Origin: Enterocloster bolteae
Lineage (GTDB): Bacteria; Bacillota; Clostridia; Lachnospirales; Lachnospiraceae
Direction of reading: 5' to 3'
Assembly (NCBI RefSeq): GCF_002234575.2
Contig: NZ_CP022464.2
Location: forward strand, 4,836,001-4,900,000
DNA length: 64,000 bases
In this document: positions 1 through 8,635 of the stretch, piece by piece
How the letters are laid out: each line of letters begins with the position of its first letter
How positions within the stretch are numbered: position 1 is the first letter of the stretch
The notes under the pieces: model-generated
Told to the model about the DNA's origin: nothing
Database searches by the model: none
The model's input: the letters and a program-made list of their open reading frames with translations, nothing else
Translations under genes and position numbers: made by a program

Positions 1-26
1 CAAATGCGGTGGTGACACTGAACCGC

Positions 27-86
27 AAAGACCCTCCCGGGCCGGTTAGATACTGATATTCTATCCGTCCTGCGGGAGGGTCTTTT
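27..86 (+). terminator. Rho-independent terminator of a gene left of the window
   Basis: AAAGACCCTCCCG (27-39) pairs with CGGGAGGGTCTTTT (73-86), with about 33 nt between the arms. On the + strand the stem ends in TTTT, so it best terminates a rightward gene lying left of the window. The arms are symmetrical, so it could also stop the leftward transporter operon that ends at 213. Confidence 0.55.
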
Positions 87-110
87 ATCTTACTCATTTA
101 TCAATTTTAT

Positions 111-168
111 TTTTTACTTATCTGTTTCGTTTTTACTTATCTGTTTCGTTCTTTGCTTCTCTGTTTCC
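111..168. repeat. 19-bp tandem repeat in an intergenic spacer
   Basis: Two perfect adjacent copies of a 19-nt unit (TTTTTACTTATCTGTTTCG) lie at 111-129 and 130-148, followed by a degenerate third copy at 149-168. The tract lies between the terminator at 27-86 and the 3' end of the transporter operon. No function is visible. Confidence 0.8.
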
Positions 169-212
169 TGTACTGCATGACGATTCCTTCCCTGGTATCC
201 GGCATCAATTCC

Positions 213-1193
213 CTACCGTTCTTCCCTGAAATACGGAAGTCCCAGGCTCTGGGGCGGCTGGTATTCTCTCTTCTTTCTCAGGCTGGTTATAACCAGGACC
301 ACAATGGTAACCACGTAGGGAAGGGCTTTGAATATCTCCTGGGCGCCCCTGTCCAGGCCAGGTATATACAGATAAAGGATGTACAGACCGCCAAACAGGA
401 TAGAACCCCAGATGGCATTGACCGGTTTCCACAGTGCAAAGATGACCAGGGCGATTGCAAGCCAGCCTCTGTCGCCGAATCCGTTGTTGGTCCAGGTACC
501 GCCGGAGTATTCCATGACAAAGTATAATCCGCCCAGGCCGCTGATGCCTCCTCCCAGGCAGGTGGCCAGGTACTTGTAGGCCGTTACATTGATGCCGGCC
601 GCATCTGCCGTGGCCGGACTCTCGCCCACAGCCCTCAGGTTCAGTCCACGTCTGGTCTTAGCCAGGAAAAACGCCAATGCCAGGGCCAGGGCCACTGCCA
701 GATAGGTCAGAAATCCGTAGGAGAAAAAAATCTGTCCGATGACGCCAAACTTGGACAGTCCGGGAATAGGAGTCTTATAGGCAGCGCCTGTCACTGCCAC
801 GGAAATCTGTCCCACTCCCCCTGCCAGCTTTGCCAGGGAACCGCCGAAGAAGTTGCCGAAGCCAACCCCAAAGGTGGTAAGGGCAAGACCTGTCACGTTC
901 TGGTTGGCCCGCAGCGTGATGGTCAGTACACTGTATACCAGTCCTCCCAGGGCAGCGCACACAAAGGCGCACACAAAGGAAATCAGAAGCCCCACCAGAC
1001 CGTTTGGATTGTCTGTCCCGTTTTCATACAGGAAAGCCCCGATCAGTCCGGCAATGCCGCCCATATACATCATGCCGGGAATACCCAGATTCAGGTTGCC
1101 TGATTTCTCCGTCATGATTTCTCCCAGGGCTCCGTACAGGATGCCGATACCCTGGCCGATTGCTTTCTGAATAAATATAACTAAAAAACCCAT
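213..1193 (-). CDS. BMP-family (nucleoside-type) ABC transporter permease, second permease
   Basis: 326-residue integral membrane protein of the branched-chain/ribose permease superfamily, in the NupQ/YufQ subgroup that imports nucleosides. It is hydrophobic throughout, with about eight to nine predicted membrane segments. The N-terminal motif around residues 20-45 (GALGEIMTEKSGNLNLG) is characteristic of this permease group. The start has a clear AAGGAGG seven nt upstream. It lies 12 nt after the other permease gene and is last in the operon lipoprotein-ATPase-permease-permease. The substrate is inferred from family; purine nucleosides are likeliest, but other BMP-type ligands are possible. 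Confidence 0.88.
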   Translation of the reverse strand: MGFLVIFIQKAIGQGIGILYGALGEIMTEKSGNLNLGIPGMMYMGGIAGLIGAFLYENGTDNPNGLVGLLISFVCAFVCAALGGLVYSVLTITLRANQNVTGLALTTFGVGFGNFFGGSLAKLAGGVGQISVAVTGAAYKTPIPGLSKFGVIGQIFFSYGFLTYLAVALALALAFFLAKTRRGLNLRAVGESPATADAAGINVTAYKYLATCLGGGISGLGGLYFVMEYSGGTWTNNGFGDRGWLAIALVIFALWKPVNAIWGSILFGGLYILYLYIPGLDRGAQEIFKALPYVVTIVVLVITSLRKKREYQPPQSLGLPYFREER

Positions 1194-1205
1194 ATTTCAG
1201 CCTCC

Positions 1206-2333
1206 TTATGACAATTTTGCCCCTGCTTCTTTCCGTTTGCTGCGGATTCCCACCTTGTAGTTGATGAAGAATTCACAGCCCAGGATGAAGAAGAGGATGA
1301 TGCCTGTTATTACATCAGAGGCATTTTCATTCAGGTTAAACTGGGAGGCAATCTGCCCGGCTCCCTTTTGCATGAATACCAGGAAAAACGACACCAGGAC
1401 CATGGCAAATGCATTGAACTTGCTGAGCCAGGATACAATGATGGCCGTGAATCCCCTGCCGCCCGCTGTGCTGGTGGAAATGGTATGGCTGGCGCCGCTG
1501 ACTATGATGAAGCCTGCAATGCCGCAGATGGCGCCGGACAGGGCCATGGTGCGGATGATTACCTTCTTCACATTGATTCCGGCGTACCTGGCCGTGTTTT
1601 CGCTCTCTCCCACTACCGCAATCTCATATCCCTGCTTGCTGTACTTCAGGTAGATGAAGATGGCCAGGGTCAGCGCCAGCACGATTACCAGGTTCCAGCC
1701 GTACTCCAGGCCGAACAGCTTTGGAAGCCATCCCCCCTTTGTGGAGGAGTTGATGGTTCCCACGGAGTTGGATCCCTTTGGATTCTCCCAGAAAATGATG
1801 CAGTATGTGATGACCTGCATGGCCACATAGTTCATCATCAGTGTAAACAGTGTCTCGTTGGTGTTCCAGTATGCCTTAAAAAATGCCGGGATGGCTGCCC
1901 AGACCATGGCTGACAGGGCGCTTCCCAAAAGCATCAGCGGAAACAGAACCAGGGGAGGCAGTGAATTGCCCAGGTAAATCATCATGGCAGCGGATGTGAC
2001 GCCGCCAATCAGAACCTGTCCCTCTGCTCCGATGTTCCAGAACCGCATCTTGAATGCAGGCGTGATGCCGATTGCTATACAGAGTAGCACCAGAGTATCG
2101 CGAATGGTCATCCAGGTACGCCTTTTGGTACCCACTGCCCCGTCAAAGATTCCTTTATAAACCTCCAGGGGATTAAGCCCTGTCAGGGCATAGATGACCC
2201 CTGCACAGACCACCAGCGATAAGAGAACCGCTCCCAGCCTGATGGCCCAGGCCTTCCACATATCAATCTCATCCCTCTTGGAAATATGCATCAGAGGTTC
2301 CTTGTTGGACACTGCCGTCATCTCCTTACTCAC
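1206..2333 (-). CDS. BMP-family (nucleoside-type) ABC transporter permease, first permease
   Basis: 375-residue permease of the NupP/YufP type, pairing with the next permease to form the membrane channel. It has an N-terminal cytoplasmic stretch of about 30 residues, then multiple hydrophobic segments. The GTG start (2331-2333) is preceded by AGGAGG eight nt upstream and overlaps the end of the ATPase gene by 8 nt, suggesting translational coupling. Family membership is clear; substrate specificity is inferred from the operon. Confidence 0.88.
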   Translation of the reverse strand: MSKEMTAVSNKEPLMHISKRDEIDMWKAWAIRLGAVLLSLVVCAGVIYALTGLNPLEVYKGIFDGAVGTKRRTWMTIRDTLVLLCIAIGITPAFKMRFWNIGAEGQVLIGGVTSAAMMIYLGNSLPPLVLFPLMLLGSALSAMVWAAIPAFFKAYWNTNETLFTLMMNYVAMQVITYCIIFWENPKGSNSVGTINSSTKGGWLPKLFGLEYGWNLVIVLALTLAIFIYLKYSKQGYEIAVVGESENTARYAGINVKKVIIRTMALSGAICGIAGFIIVSGASHTISTSTAGGRGFTAIIVSWLSKFNAFAMVLVSFFLVFMQKGAGQIASQFNLNENASDVITGIILFFILGCEFFINYKVGIRSKRKEAGAKLS

Positions 2334-3858
2334 TTAATCCACCTCCTGTCCTGGTCATCATCAGCCCCACCTGTTCCTTGGTCGCTGTCCTGCCGTCCAC
2401 AACACCGTTTACCTGTCCCGCGCACAGCACCAGGATACGGTCGCACAGCTCCAGAAGCACATCCAGGTCCTCGCCCACGCATATAACGGCCGCTCCCTGT
2501 TTCTTCTGCTCATTGAGGAGATGATAGATGGTGTAGGATGAGTTGATATCCAGTCCGCGGACCGGATAGGCCACCATAAGCACCTTGGGATTGGAAGAAA
2601 TCTCCCTTCCCACCAGCACCTTCTGGACATTTCCCCCTGACAGCTTGCGCACCGGAGTGGCGACGCCGGGGGTCACGATTTCCAGCTCCTCTATGATCTG
2701 CTCCGCCAGGTTTTTTGGCGTCTTTCTGTCCGTAAAGAAGGAACGTCCCCTGCGATATCCCCTGAGCATCATATTGTCCGTCATGTCCATTGCTCCTACC
2801 AGTCCCATGCCCAGACGGTCCTCCGGCACAAAGGAAAGCTTTATCCCCAGCTTATTAATGGCTGAGGCGCTCATGCCGGACAGCTGCTTTTCGCCGCCCT
2901 CCGGCGGATAATAGGTGATGGTTCCGCCCGTCATGGGTTCCAGTCCGGCAATGGACTCCAAAAGCTCCCTCTGGCCGCTTCCCGCGATACCGGCAATCCC
3001 CAGTATCTCCCCGCTGTAAGCAGTAAAGGAGGCATGGTCCAGGGTGGTCACTCCCTCCTTGTCCACGCAGGTGACGCCTTCCACCACCAGGCGGCGCTCC
3101 GGGTTCATAGGATCCGGGCGCTCGATGTTCAGGCTTACCTTCTTGCCCACCATCATCTCGGTCAGGGATTCCTCGGTGGCGTCTGCCGTATATACCGTAC
3201 CGATATACTGGCCCTTGCGCAGTACGGACACCCGGTCTGACAGCGCCAGAACCTCATGGAGCTTATGGGTGATGATAATAATGGAATGGCCTGCCTCACG
3301 CATGTTGCGCAGCACTGCAAACAGCTTGTCTGTCTCCTGGGGTGTGAGGACGGCTGTGGGCTCGTCCAGAATCAGGATATCCACCCCGCGGTACAGAAGC
3401 TTTACGATCTCCACGGTCTGCTTCTGGGATACGGACATGGTGTATATCTTCTGGTCCGGATCCAGCTCAAACCCGTATTTGGCTGTCAGCTCATTGATTT
3501 TGGCGGACACAGCCTTCATGTCCAGCACTTCCCTTCCTGACAGTCCCAGGATAATGTTCTCAGCCGCTGTCAGAACATCCACCAGCTTGAAATGCTGGTG
3601 AATCATGCCGATACCCAGAGCAAAGGAGTCCTTAGGCGAACGAATGGTAACCTCCTTTCCGTTTACGAATATCTGCCCTTCATCCGGGTAGTAGATACCG
3701 GAAATCATGTTCATAAGGGTGGTCTTTCCGCTTCCGTTCTCACCCAGGACGGACAGGATTTCCCCCCTTTTTACAGACAGGCATACCTTGTCGTTGGCAG
3801 TTACCTTGCCGAACCGTTTTGTGATATTTTTCAGTTCAATTGCGTATTCTTCGCTCAC
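2326..3858 (-). CDS. ABC transporter ATP-binding protein, duplicated ATPase (nucleoside/sugar type)
   Basis: 510-residue cytoplasmic ATPase with two ABC domains in one chain, as in RbsA/NupO-type importers. The first domain (about residues 5-240) has Walker A GENGSGKTT and Walker B LILDEPTAVL. The second (about 258-505) has a weaker Walker A-like GIAGSGQRE and a degenerate Walker B, normal for this family. The signature in domain two reads LSGGNVQK. The start is GTG at 3856-3858 with GGAGG upstream. It powers the two downstream permeases and is separated from the lipoprotein gene by a hairpin terminator. Confidence 0.92.
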   Translation of the reverse strand: MSEEYAIELKNITKRFGKVTANDKVCLSVKRGEILSVLGENGSGKTTLMNMISGIYYPDEGQIFVNGKEVTIRSPKDSFALGIGMIHQHFKLVDVLTAAENIILGLSGREVLDMKAVSAKINELTAKYGFELDPDQKIYTMSVSQKQTVEIVKLLYRGVDILILDEPTAVLTPQETDKLFAVLRNMREAGHSIIIITHKLHEVLALSDRVSVLRKGQYIGTVYTADATEESLTEMMVGKKVSLNIERPDPMNPERRLVVEGVTCVDKEGVTTLDHASFTAYSGEILGIAGIAGSGQRELLESIAGLEPMTGGTITYYPPEGGEKQLSGMSASAINKLGIKLSFVPEDRLGMGLVGAMDMTDNMMLRGYRRGRSFFTDRKTPKNLAEQIIEELEIVTPGVATPVRKLSGGNVQKVLVGREISSNPKVLMVAYPVRGLDINSSYTIYHLLNEQKKQGAAVICVGEDLDVLLELCDRILVLCAGQVNGVVDGRTATKEQVGLMMTRTGGGLSE

Positions 3859-3906
3859 CCGGCCAACCTCCGTTCTTTGTATTTAGCCTTGTTGCATTGT
3901 CTCGTG

Positions 3907-3942
3907 GAAAAAAGCGGAGCCAGATATGAATGGCTCCGCTTT
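3907..3942 (-). terminator. Intra-operon terminator/attenuator between binding protein and ATPase genes
   Basis: AAAGCGGAGCCA (3911-3922) and TGGCTCCGCTTT (3931-3942) form a 12-bp stem with an 8-nt loop. On the - strand it is followed by a run of six T, so it is a good leftward terminator. Lying between the lipoprotein gene and the ATPase gene, it probably lets only part of transcription continue, giving excess binding protein over transporter. Confidence 0.8.
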
Positions 3943-3985
3943 TACAGCCTTTAATTTCCAGCGGGAAATTATAGCATCTGCTATC

Positions 3986-5278
3986 TTAGTTGTCAATTGT
4001 GGTGATACCGTCAATCAGGATGTCAAAGGCAGGTGCGGAACCAAACTCTGACTCATGGAAATATCCGTCGGAGATATATTCGATGTCGCTGCCGTCCTTC
4101 TTATATGTATCCAGTGTCTCGCCGCCAACGGTCCATGTGGAGGTGTCGAATACATGAAGCTCGCCGGATGCCAGCTTGGCCTCTACCTCATCCACCTTCT
4201 CCTTTGTTCCGGGTGCCACAGCCGCCTCGTTCAGCTCTGTAATCAGCACAGCGCCGTCAGAGAAGCCCTTGCACCAGTCAACCGGAATCTCGGTTCCGTC
4301 AATGACATGCTGTACAGCCTCAGTCACATATGCGGCCCAGTTATTGGAAGCAGATGTAAGAGCCTGTTTTGGAGCAGTGGCAATCATGGAAATGTTGTAG
4401 CCCACGCAGGGAACGCCTGCCGCCTCACATGCGGTAGGAGCGCCGGTGGTATCTGCATGCTGGCTGATCAGAACACATCCGTCGGAAATCAGGGCGTCAG
4501 CTGCTTCCTTCTCCAGGTCAAAGCTTGCCCAGCTGTTGGTGTACTTCACTTCCATGGTGGCGTCCGGGCATACGGAACGCACGCCTAAGAAGAAGGAGGT
4601 GTATCCGCTGATAACCTCAGCATATGGATAAGCGCCCACATAACCAATCTTGCATGCATCCGCCTTCACGGTTCCGTCCTCTATCATCTGGTTCAGCTTC
4701 AGTCCGGCCACAACACCGGATACGTAACGTGACTCGTAGATGGATGTGAAATAGTTGTGCATGTTGCTCAGGCCGCTGGAAGCTGCCTGGAAGCCGGTTG
4801 CATGACAGAACTGGACATCCGGATACTCCTTTGCCGCCTCAATCACATAGGACTCATGTCCAAAGCTGTTTGCAAATATAATCTGGCATCCCTGGTCCGC
4901 AAGGTCCATGGCCGCATCCTTTGCAGTCTCATCCTCCGGGATGTTCCACTTAACGATAATCTGGTCATCGTTCAGGCCCAGTTTTTCCTTCATCTCCATG
5001 GCGCCGTTGTAATGAGCGGCTGTGTAGCCCTCGTTCTCATCGCCTATGTAGACAAAGCCAATCTTTAAATCTTCCTTGGCAATGCCGCCTGCGGCCGGTG
5101 CTTCTGAAGCCTCGGTCTCCTTGGTCTCTGCATCCTCTGCCGCCGCAGTTGTCTCAGCCTCAGCTGTTGTGGCTGCGTCTGCCGCAGTCGTCTTTGCTGT
5201 GTCAGATCCGCCGCAGGCTGCCAGTGATACTGCCATCACGCCTGCCATGGCCATGCTTGCTAACTTTTTTAATTTCAT
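3986..5278 (-). CDS. BMP-family substrate-binding lipoprotein
   Basis: 430-residue extracellular lipoprotein of the basic membrane protein (BMP/Med) family, the ligand-binding part of the nucleoside-type ABC importer. The signal peptide has lipobox LAAC with the modified Cys near residue 22, followed by a low-complexity Ala/Thr/Glu linker to about residue 70. The BMP fold then begins with KIGFVYIGDENEGYTAAHYN. The start at 5278 is chosen because GGAGGAG lies just upstream of this ATG; the in-frame ATG five codons earlier overlaps that ribosome binding site. It is the first gene of the operon, behind a consensus promoter. Confidence 0.92.
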   Translation of the reverse strand: MKLKKLASMAMAGVMAVSLAACGGSDTAKTTAADAATTAEAETTAAAEDAETKETEASEAPAAGGIAKEDLKIGFVYIGDENEGYTAAHYNGAMEMKEKLGLNDDQIIVKWNIPEDETAKDAAMDLADQGCQIIFANSFGHESYVIEAAKEYPDVQFCHATGFQAASSGLSNMHNYFTSIYESRYVSGVVAGLKLNQMIEDGTVKADACKIGYVGAYPYAEVISGYTSFFLGVRSVCPDATMEVKYTNSWASFDLEKEAADALISDGCVLISQHADTTGAPTACEAAGVPCVGYNISMIATAPKQALTSASNNWAAYVTEAVQHVIDGTEIPVDWCKGFSDGAVLITELNEAAVAPGTKEKVDEVEAKLASGELHVFDTSTWTVGGETLDTYKKDGSDIEYISDGYFHESEFGSAPAFDILIDGITTIDN

Positions 5279-5324
5279 AATACTCTCCTCCATGAAGTGT
5301 AAGTTTGCAGAACCCGATTAAAAT

Positions 5325-5359
5325 ACGTCAGGTACTGGCTGCTCCATTACACCTGACGT
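5325..5359 (-). promoter_or_regulatory. Inverted repeat in the 5' leader of the BMP lipoprotein gene
   Basis: ACGTCAGGT (5325-5333) and ACCTGACGT (5351-5359) form a perfect 9-bp stem with a 17-nt loop inside the ~120-nt leader. It lies roughly 50 nt upstream of the start codon and is not followed by a strong T-tract. It may be a leader hairpin or an operator. I looked for purine-riboswitch core sequences and did not find them. Confidence 0.5.
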
Positions 5360-5404
5360 TCCATCGTTGTCCTACCCATTAAAAAGTAACACAAATACCA
5401 GTTA

Positions 5405-5433
5405 AGTATATCTACTTTTTTCCCTATTGTCAA
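5405..5433 (-). promoter_or_regulatory. Sigma-A-type promoter of the BMP transporter operon
   Basis: Reading leftward: -35 TTGACA (5428-5433), 17-nt spacer, -10 TATACT (5405-5410). This is nearly full consensus and gives a start near 5398, so the leader is about 120 nt. Confidence 0.85.
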
Positions 5434-5472
5434 TATTAACCAGGGAAATCGACCCATTTTTACACAATAAGA

Positions 5473-5502
5473 CAGGATTGCTTTTATTTATCAGCAATCC
5501 TG
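5473..5502 (-). terminator. Hairpin downstream of the small hypothetical gene
   Basis: CAGGATTGC (5473-5481) and GCAATCCTG (5494-5502) form a 9-bp stem with a 12-nt loop about 30 nt after the stop of the leftward gene at 5531. The T-tract is weak in both directions, so the terminator call is tentative. Confidence 0.5.
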
Positions 5503-5530
5503 CCTTTCATTCTTAAGCCATGCTTATAAT

Positions 5531-5815
5531 TTAGTTTCTTTCAGCTGCATTTTCATAAAATACTTCGCACATAACACCTGCACCGATGCGGAACCCATCT
5601 GTAAAACACTGGGTCTTCTCAATAAAGGTTAGCTCCAGGTAATGTTCCATCAGAAGGTCGAATTCCTCCTTCATGTCCCTGTCCAGCTTGTCGGTAAACC
5701 GGTTGAAGTCGTCCATGGACTGCCTGGTCAGTGCATCGTATTCCGCGTTGCCGCGTATGGTATTTTCCGCCGGGCATAAGTCCCCCCTGTACAACTGCTG
5801 CAAAATCTTTCCCAT
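5531..5815 (-). CDS. Small hypothetical protein, DUF6809-like
   Basis: 94-residue soluble protein beginning MGKILQQLYRGDLCPAEN. It resembles a small Firmicute family (DUF6809 as I recall it) that starts with a KILxxLYxGxxxPAE motif and ends in a FxxGFxxGAxMM-type segment; here the end reads FTDGFRIGAGVM. The function is unknown. The start at 5815 is preferred over an in-frame TTG nine codons upstream because a purine-rich stretch precedes it. It sits alone between the nucleoside operon and ftsH. Confidence 0.65.
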   Translation of the reverse strand: MGKILQQLYRGDLCPAENTIRGNAEYDALTRQSMDDFNRFTDKLDRDMKEEFDLLMEHYLELTFIEKTQCFTDGFRIGAGVMCEVFYENAAERN

Positions 5816-6029
5816 ACCTTTTTCCTGCCTTTCTTTTGTCAAATTATTTTCACAGAAAGGCGGGGGCCGTCACGCCGCATTCTCCATCCGCTCTCAACTC
5901 ATTCTCTCATCAACCAATCATCTTCTCTCATCATCTATAAAGGATATACGCAGCGCAGGGCTATGGCTCCCCCACCTGTCTATATATCCAGAATAGCACA
6001 GCCCGTGGTCAAATGCAACTAAACATATC

Positions 6030-7907
6030 CTATTCTCCCCGGACCTGCTCTTCTTCTCCACGGTTGAAGATTTCCATGAATTCGTCTCCTGTGATGGTCT
6101 CCTTTTCCAGCAGATAGGCGGCTATCTCATGGAGCCTGCCTTCATTTTCCCTGAGAATGGAAAGAGCCTTCCTATGCTGCTCCTTCACAATGGACACCAC
6201 CTGTTCATCTATGCGCTTTGCCGTGTCCGGAGCGCAAATCAGGGATGTGTCTCCTCCCAGATACTGGTTGTTCACGGTTTCCATGGCCACCATGTCAAAC
6301 TCATCGGTCATGCCGAACCGGGTCACCATGGAACGGGCAATCTTGGTAGCCTGCTCAATGTCGTTGGACGCGCCTGTGGTAATGGAATGGAAAATCAGCT
6401 CCTCCGCCGCCCGGCCGCCTGTAAAGGTGGCAATCTTATCCAGTGCCTCCTCCCGGCTCATAAGGTAGCGCTCTCCCTGTTCCACCTGCATGGTATATCC
6501 CAATGCCCCCGATGTTCTGGGGATAATGGTAATCTTCTGAACCGGAGCGCTGTGGCTCTGGCAGGCAGCCACCAGAGCATGGCCCACCTCATGATACGCC
6601 ACGATTCTGCGCTCCTTCTGGGAAATAACCGCATTTTTCTTCTGGTATCCGGCAATGACCGTCTCCACGCTTTCCTCCAGGTCGGCCTGCACCACGGCGC
6701 TGCGGCCCATACGCACTGCCCTCAGGGCTGCCTCGTTGATGATATTGGCCAGCTCCGCGCCGCTGGCGCCTGCCGTGGCCCTGGCAATGGCATTGTAATC
6801 CACGTCATCCGACATCTTCACGTTTTGTCCGTGAACCTTTAAGATAGCCTCACGTCCCTTTAAGTCAGGCAGCTCCACCGGCACTCTGCGGTCAAAGCGG
6901 CCGGGACGCAGCAGGGCCTTGTCCAGGGACTCCGGACGGTTGGTGGCAGCCAGGATGACTACGCCCTTCTTTCCGTCGAAACCATCCATCTCCGTCAGCA
7001 GCTGGTTCAGGGTCTGCTCACGCTCATCGTTTCCGCTCATGCCTCCGCCGTCGCGCTTCTTGCCGATGGTGTCAATCTCATCAATAAATACAATACACGG
7101 CGCCTTATCATTGGCCTGCTTAAACAGATCCCTGACCTTGGCAGCGCCCATCCCCACAAACATCTCCACAAATTCAGAACCGGATATGGAGAAGAAGGGG
7201 ACGTGGGCTTCTCCTGCCACCGCCCTTGCAAGAAGCGTCTTGCCGGTTCCGGGAGGGCCCACCAGCAGCGCTCCCTTTGGAAGATTTGCTCCTATATCCG
7301 CATACTTCTGCGGATTGTGAAGGAAATCCACGATTTCCTTTAAGGCATCCTTGGCCTCCTCCTCACCTGCCACATCGGCAAAGGTGATTCCCGTCTCATT
7401 CTCTGCGTATATCTTTGCATTGGACTTTCCGAAGGTCATGGCATTGCTGCCGCCCATGCGCTTGGAAAGCATGCGCCCCATAATATTTCCAATGACCACA
7501 AACATGAGAATGGGCGCAACCCAGGACATCAGAAAGCTTAAGAGCGGAGAAGCCTTTGTCTGGATTTCTCCTGTAAAATTCTCCACATCCGCATTCTGCA
7601 GCCGCTTAACCAGGTCGTCTCCCGGAATCGGTCCTGTCTTATAGCTGACATTCCACTGCTTCTGGTCCTTTTTCGTAAACTGAATCTGTGATTCCCCGTT
7701 GCTGACGTACACATCCTTCACATTACCGGCGTCCAGTTCCTTCAGGAACTCGCTGTACGGCACTTCTACGGAATGCTCCATCATGGGAAATACAAGGGCA
7801 TTTAACACCATCACTGCCAATATGACCAGGAAATAATAGTAAATGAACGGCTTTTTAGGCGTGCCGCTTTTTAAGTTTCTCTTTCCGCTGTCTTCATTCG
7901 CACCCAT
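6030..7907 (-). CDS. ftsH: ATP-dependent zinc metalloprotease FtsH
   Basis: 625-residue membrane-anchored AAA+ protease that degrades unfolded membrane proteins and short-lived regulators. Visible parts in order: N-terminal transmembrane segment (about 23-41), extracytoplasmic domain, second membrane segment (about 125-142), AAA domain with Walker A GPPGTGKT, Walker B VFIDEID and second region of homology NRPESLDKALLRPGRFDR, then the M41 domain with the zinc motif HEVGH. Length is typical. AAAGGAGA precedes the ATG. Monocistronic, divergent from the MarR gene. Confidence 0.98.
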   Translation of the reverse strand: MGANEDSGKRNLKSGTPKKPFIYYYFLVILAVMVLNALVFPMMEHSVEVPYSEFLKELDAGNVKDVYVSNGESQIQFTKKDQKQWNVSYKTGPIPGDDLVKRLQNADVENFTGEIQTKASPLLSFLMSWVAPILMFVVIGNIMGRMLSKRMGGSNAMTFGKSNAKIYAENETGITFADVAGEEEAKDALKEIVDFLHNPQKYADIGANLPKGALLVGPPGTGKTLLARAVAGEAHVPFFSISGSEFVEMFVGMGAAKVRDLFKQANDKAPCIVFIDEIDTIGKKRDGGGMSGNDEREQTLNQLLTEMDGFDGKKGVVILAATNRPESLDKALLRPGRFDRRVPVELPDLKGREAILKVHGQNVKMSDDVDYNAIARATAGASGAELANIINEAALRAVRMGRSAVVQADLEESVETVIAGYQKKNAVISQKERRIVAYHEVGHALVAACQSHSAPVQKITIIPRTSGALGYTMQVEQGERYLMSREEALDKIATFTGGRAAEELIFHSITTGASNDIEQATKIARSMVTRFGMTDEFDMVAMETVNNQYLGGDTSLICAPDTAKRIDEQVVSIVKEQHRKALSILRENEGRLHEIAAYLLEKETITGDEFMEIFNRGEEEQVRGE

Positions 7908-7996
7908 ACCAGGTCTCCTTTTCTTAATTCATACTCATAGGCCGGGATACACGCAGCCTGATTCCAGCTGCATCCGCTTCCCGCTGTTCACCATGT

Positions 7997-8025
7997 AAGA
8001 TAATACCATTTGCAACTTTTGTCAA
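7997..8025 (-). promoter_or_regulatory. ftsH promoter
   Basis: Leftward -35 TTGACA (8020-8025), 17-nt spacer, -10 TATCTT (7997-8002). The leader to the ftsH start is about 80 nt. Confidence 0.7.
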
Positions 8026-8062
8026 TGGTTGATTGTAAGTTTTTATTTACTTTTAATATTTA

Positions 8063-8091
8063 TTGACTTTTTACACCAGATATGATAAAAC
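8063..8091 (+). promoter_or_regulatory. Probable promoter of the MarR-type regulator gene
   Basis: Rightward -35 TTGACT (8063-8068), 17-nt spacer, -10 TAAAAC (8086-8091). An alternative -10, TATGAT, overlaps at 8081-8086. The region is AT-rich and shared with the divergent ftsH promoter. Confidence 0.45.
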
Positions 8092-8122
8092 GATTACAGA
8101 ATAGAGCGAGGAGGTAATCGGC

Positions 8123-8620
8123 ATGAACCGTGAACCAGCAGACAGCAGACATGTGGGGGAACATTTCATGGAATTTGCCATTGATTTTTTTAATCTGGCA
8201 AAGAACAGCTACCACCAGCAGAACCAGATACGGGCGAATTCCGCTGCTTTCCAGGTCCTGATGCAGTTAAACCAGCCGGACAGACAGGCGCCCACCATGT
8301 CGGAGATGGCCCTGCAGCTGGGCATTACCAAACAGCAGCTGACAAAGCTTATCAATGATCTGGAAGAAAAGAACCTGGTCCGCAGACAGCACAGCTCCAG
8401 GAACCGGCGCCATGTATATCTGATGATTACACCGGAAGGCGCATCCATCATGAAGCAGCTGAGGGAAGCTATGCTGGAGTGCACGGTGTCCCGACTTTCC
8501 TCGTATAATCAGGAGGAACTGGCGGAGCTGGACGACTGCCTGATACGTTTAAGCACCCTGTTGGAGAAATTCGCTGCTGCGGAGGATATAGCATCCTGCG
8601 GGGATTTTCCTGAGTTGTAG
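8123..8620 (+). CDS. MarR-family transcriptional regulator
   Basis: 165-residue winged-helix regulator. The recognition-helix region reads TMSEMALQLGITKQQLTKLINDLEEKNLV, followed by the wing RRQHSSRNRRHVYLMITPEG, both standard for MarR proteins. It probably binds DNA as a dimer and responds to a small ligand. The start has GAGGAGG ten nt upstream. It stands alone, divergent from ftsH. The shared intergenic region could be its operator, but no palindrome is clear enough to name. Confidence 0.88.
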   Translation: MNREPADSRHVGEHFMEFAIDFFNLAKNSYHQQNQIRANSAAFQVLMQLNQPDRQAPTMSEMALQLGITKQQLTKLINDLEEKNLVRRQHSSRNRRHVYLMITPEGASIMKQLREAMLECTVSRLSSYNQEELAELDDCLIRLSTLLEKFAAAEDIASCGDFPEL

Positions 8621-8635
8621 GGAATGGGGGAGAGG

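Noticed and set aside
5279..5400. Purine riboswitch upstream of the BMP lipoprotein
   Set aside because: Family context would suit it, but the conserved core and kissing-loop sequences were not found.
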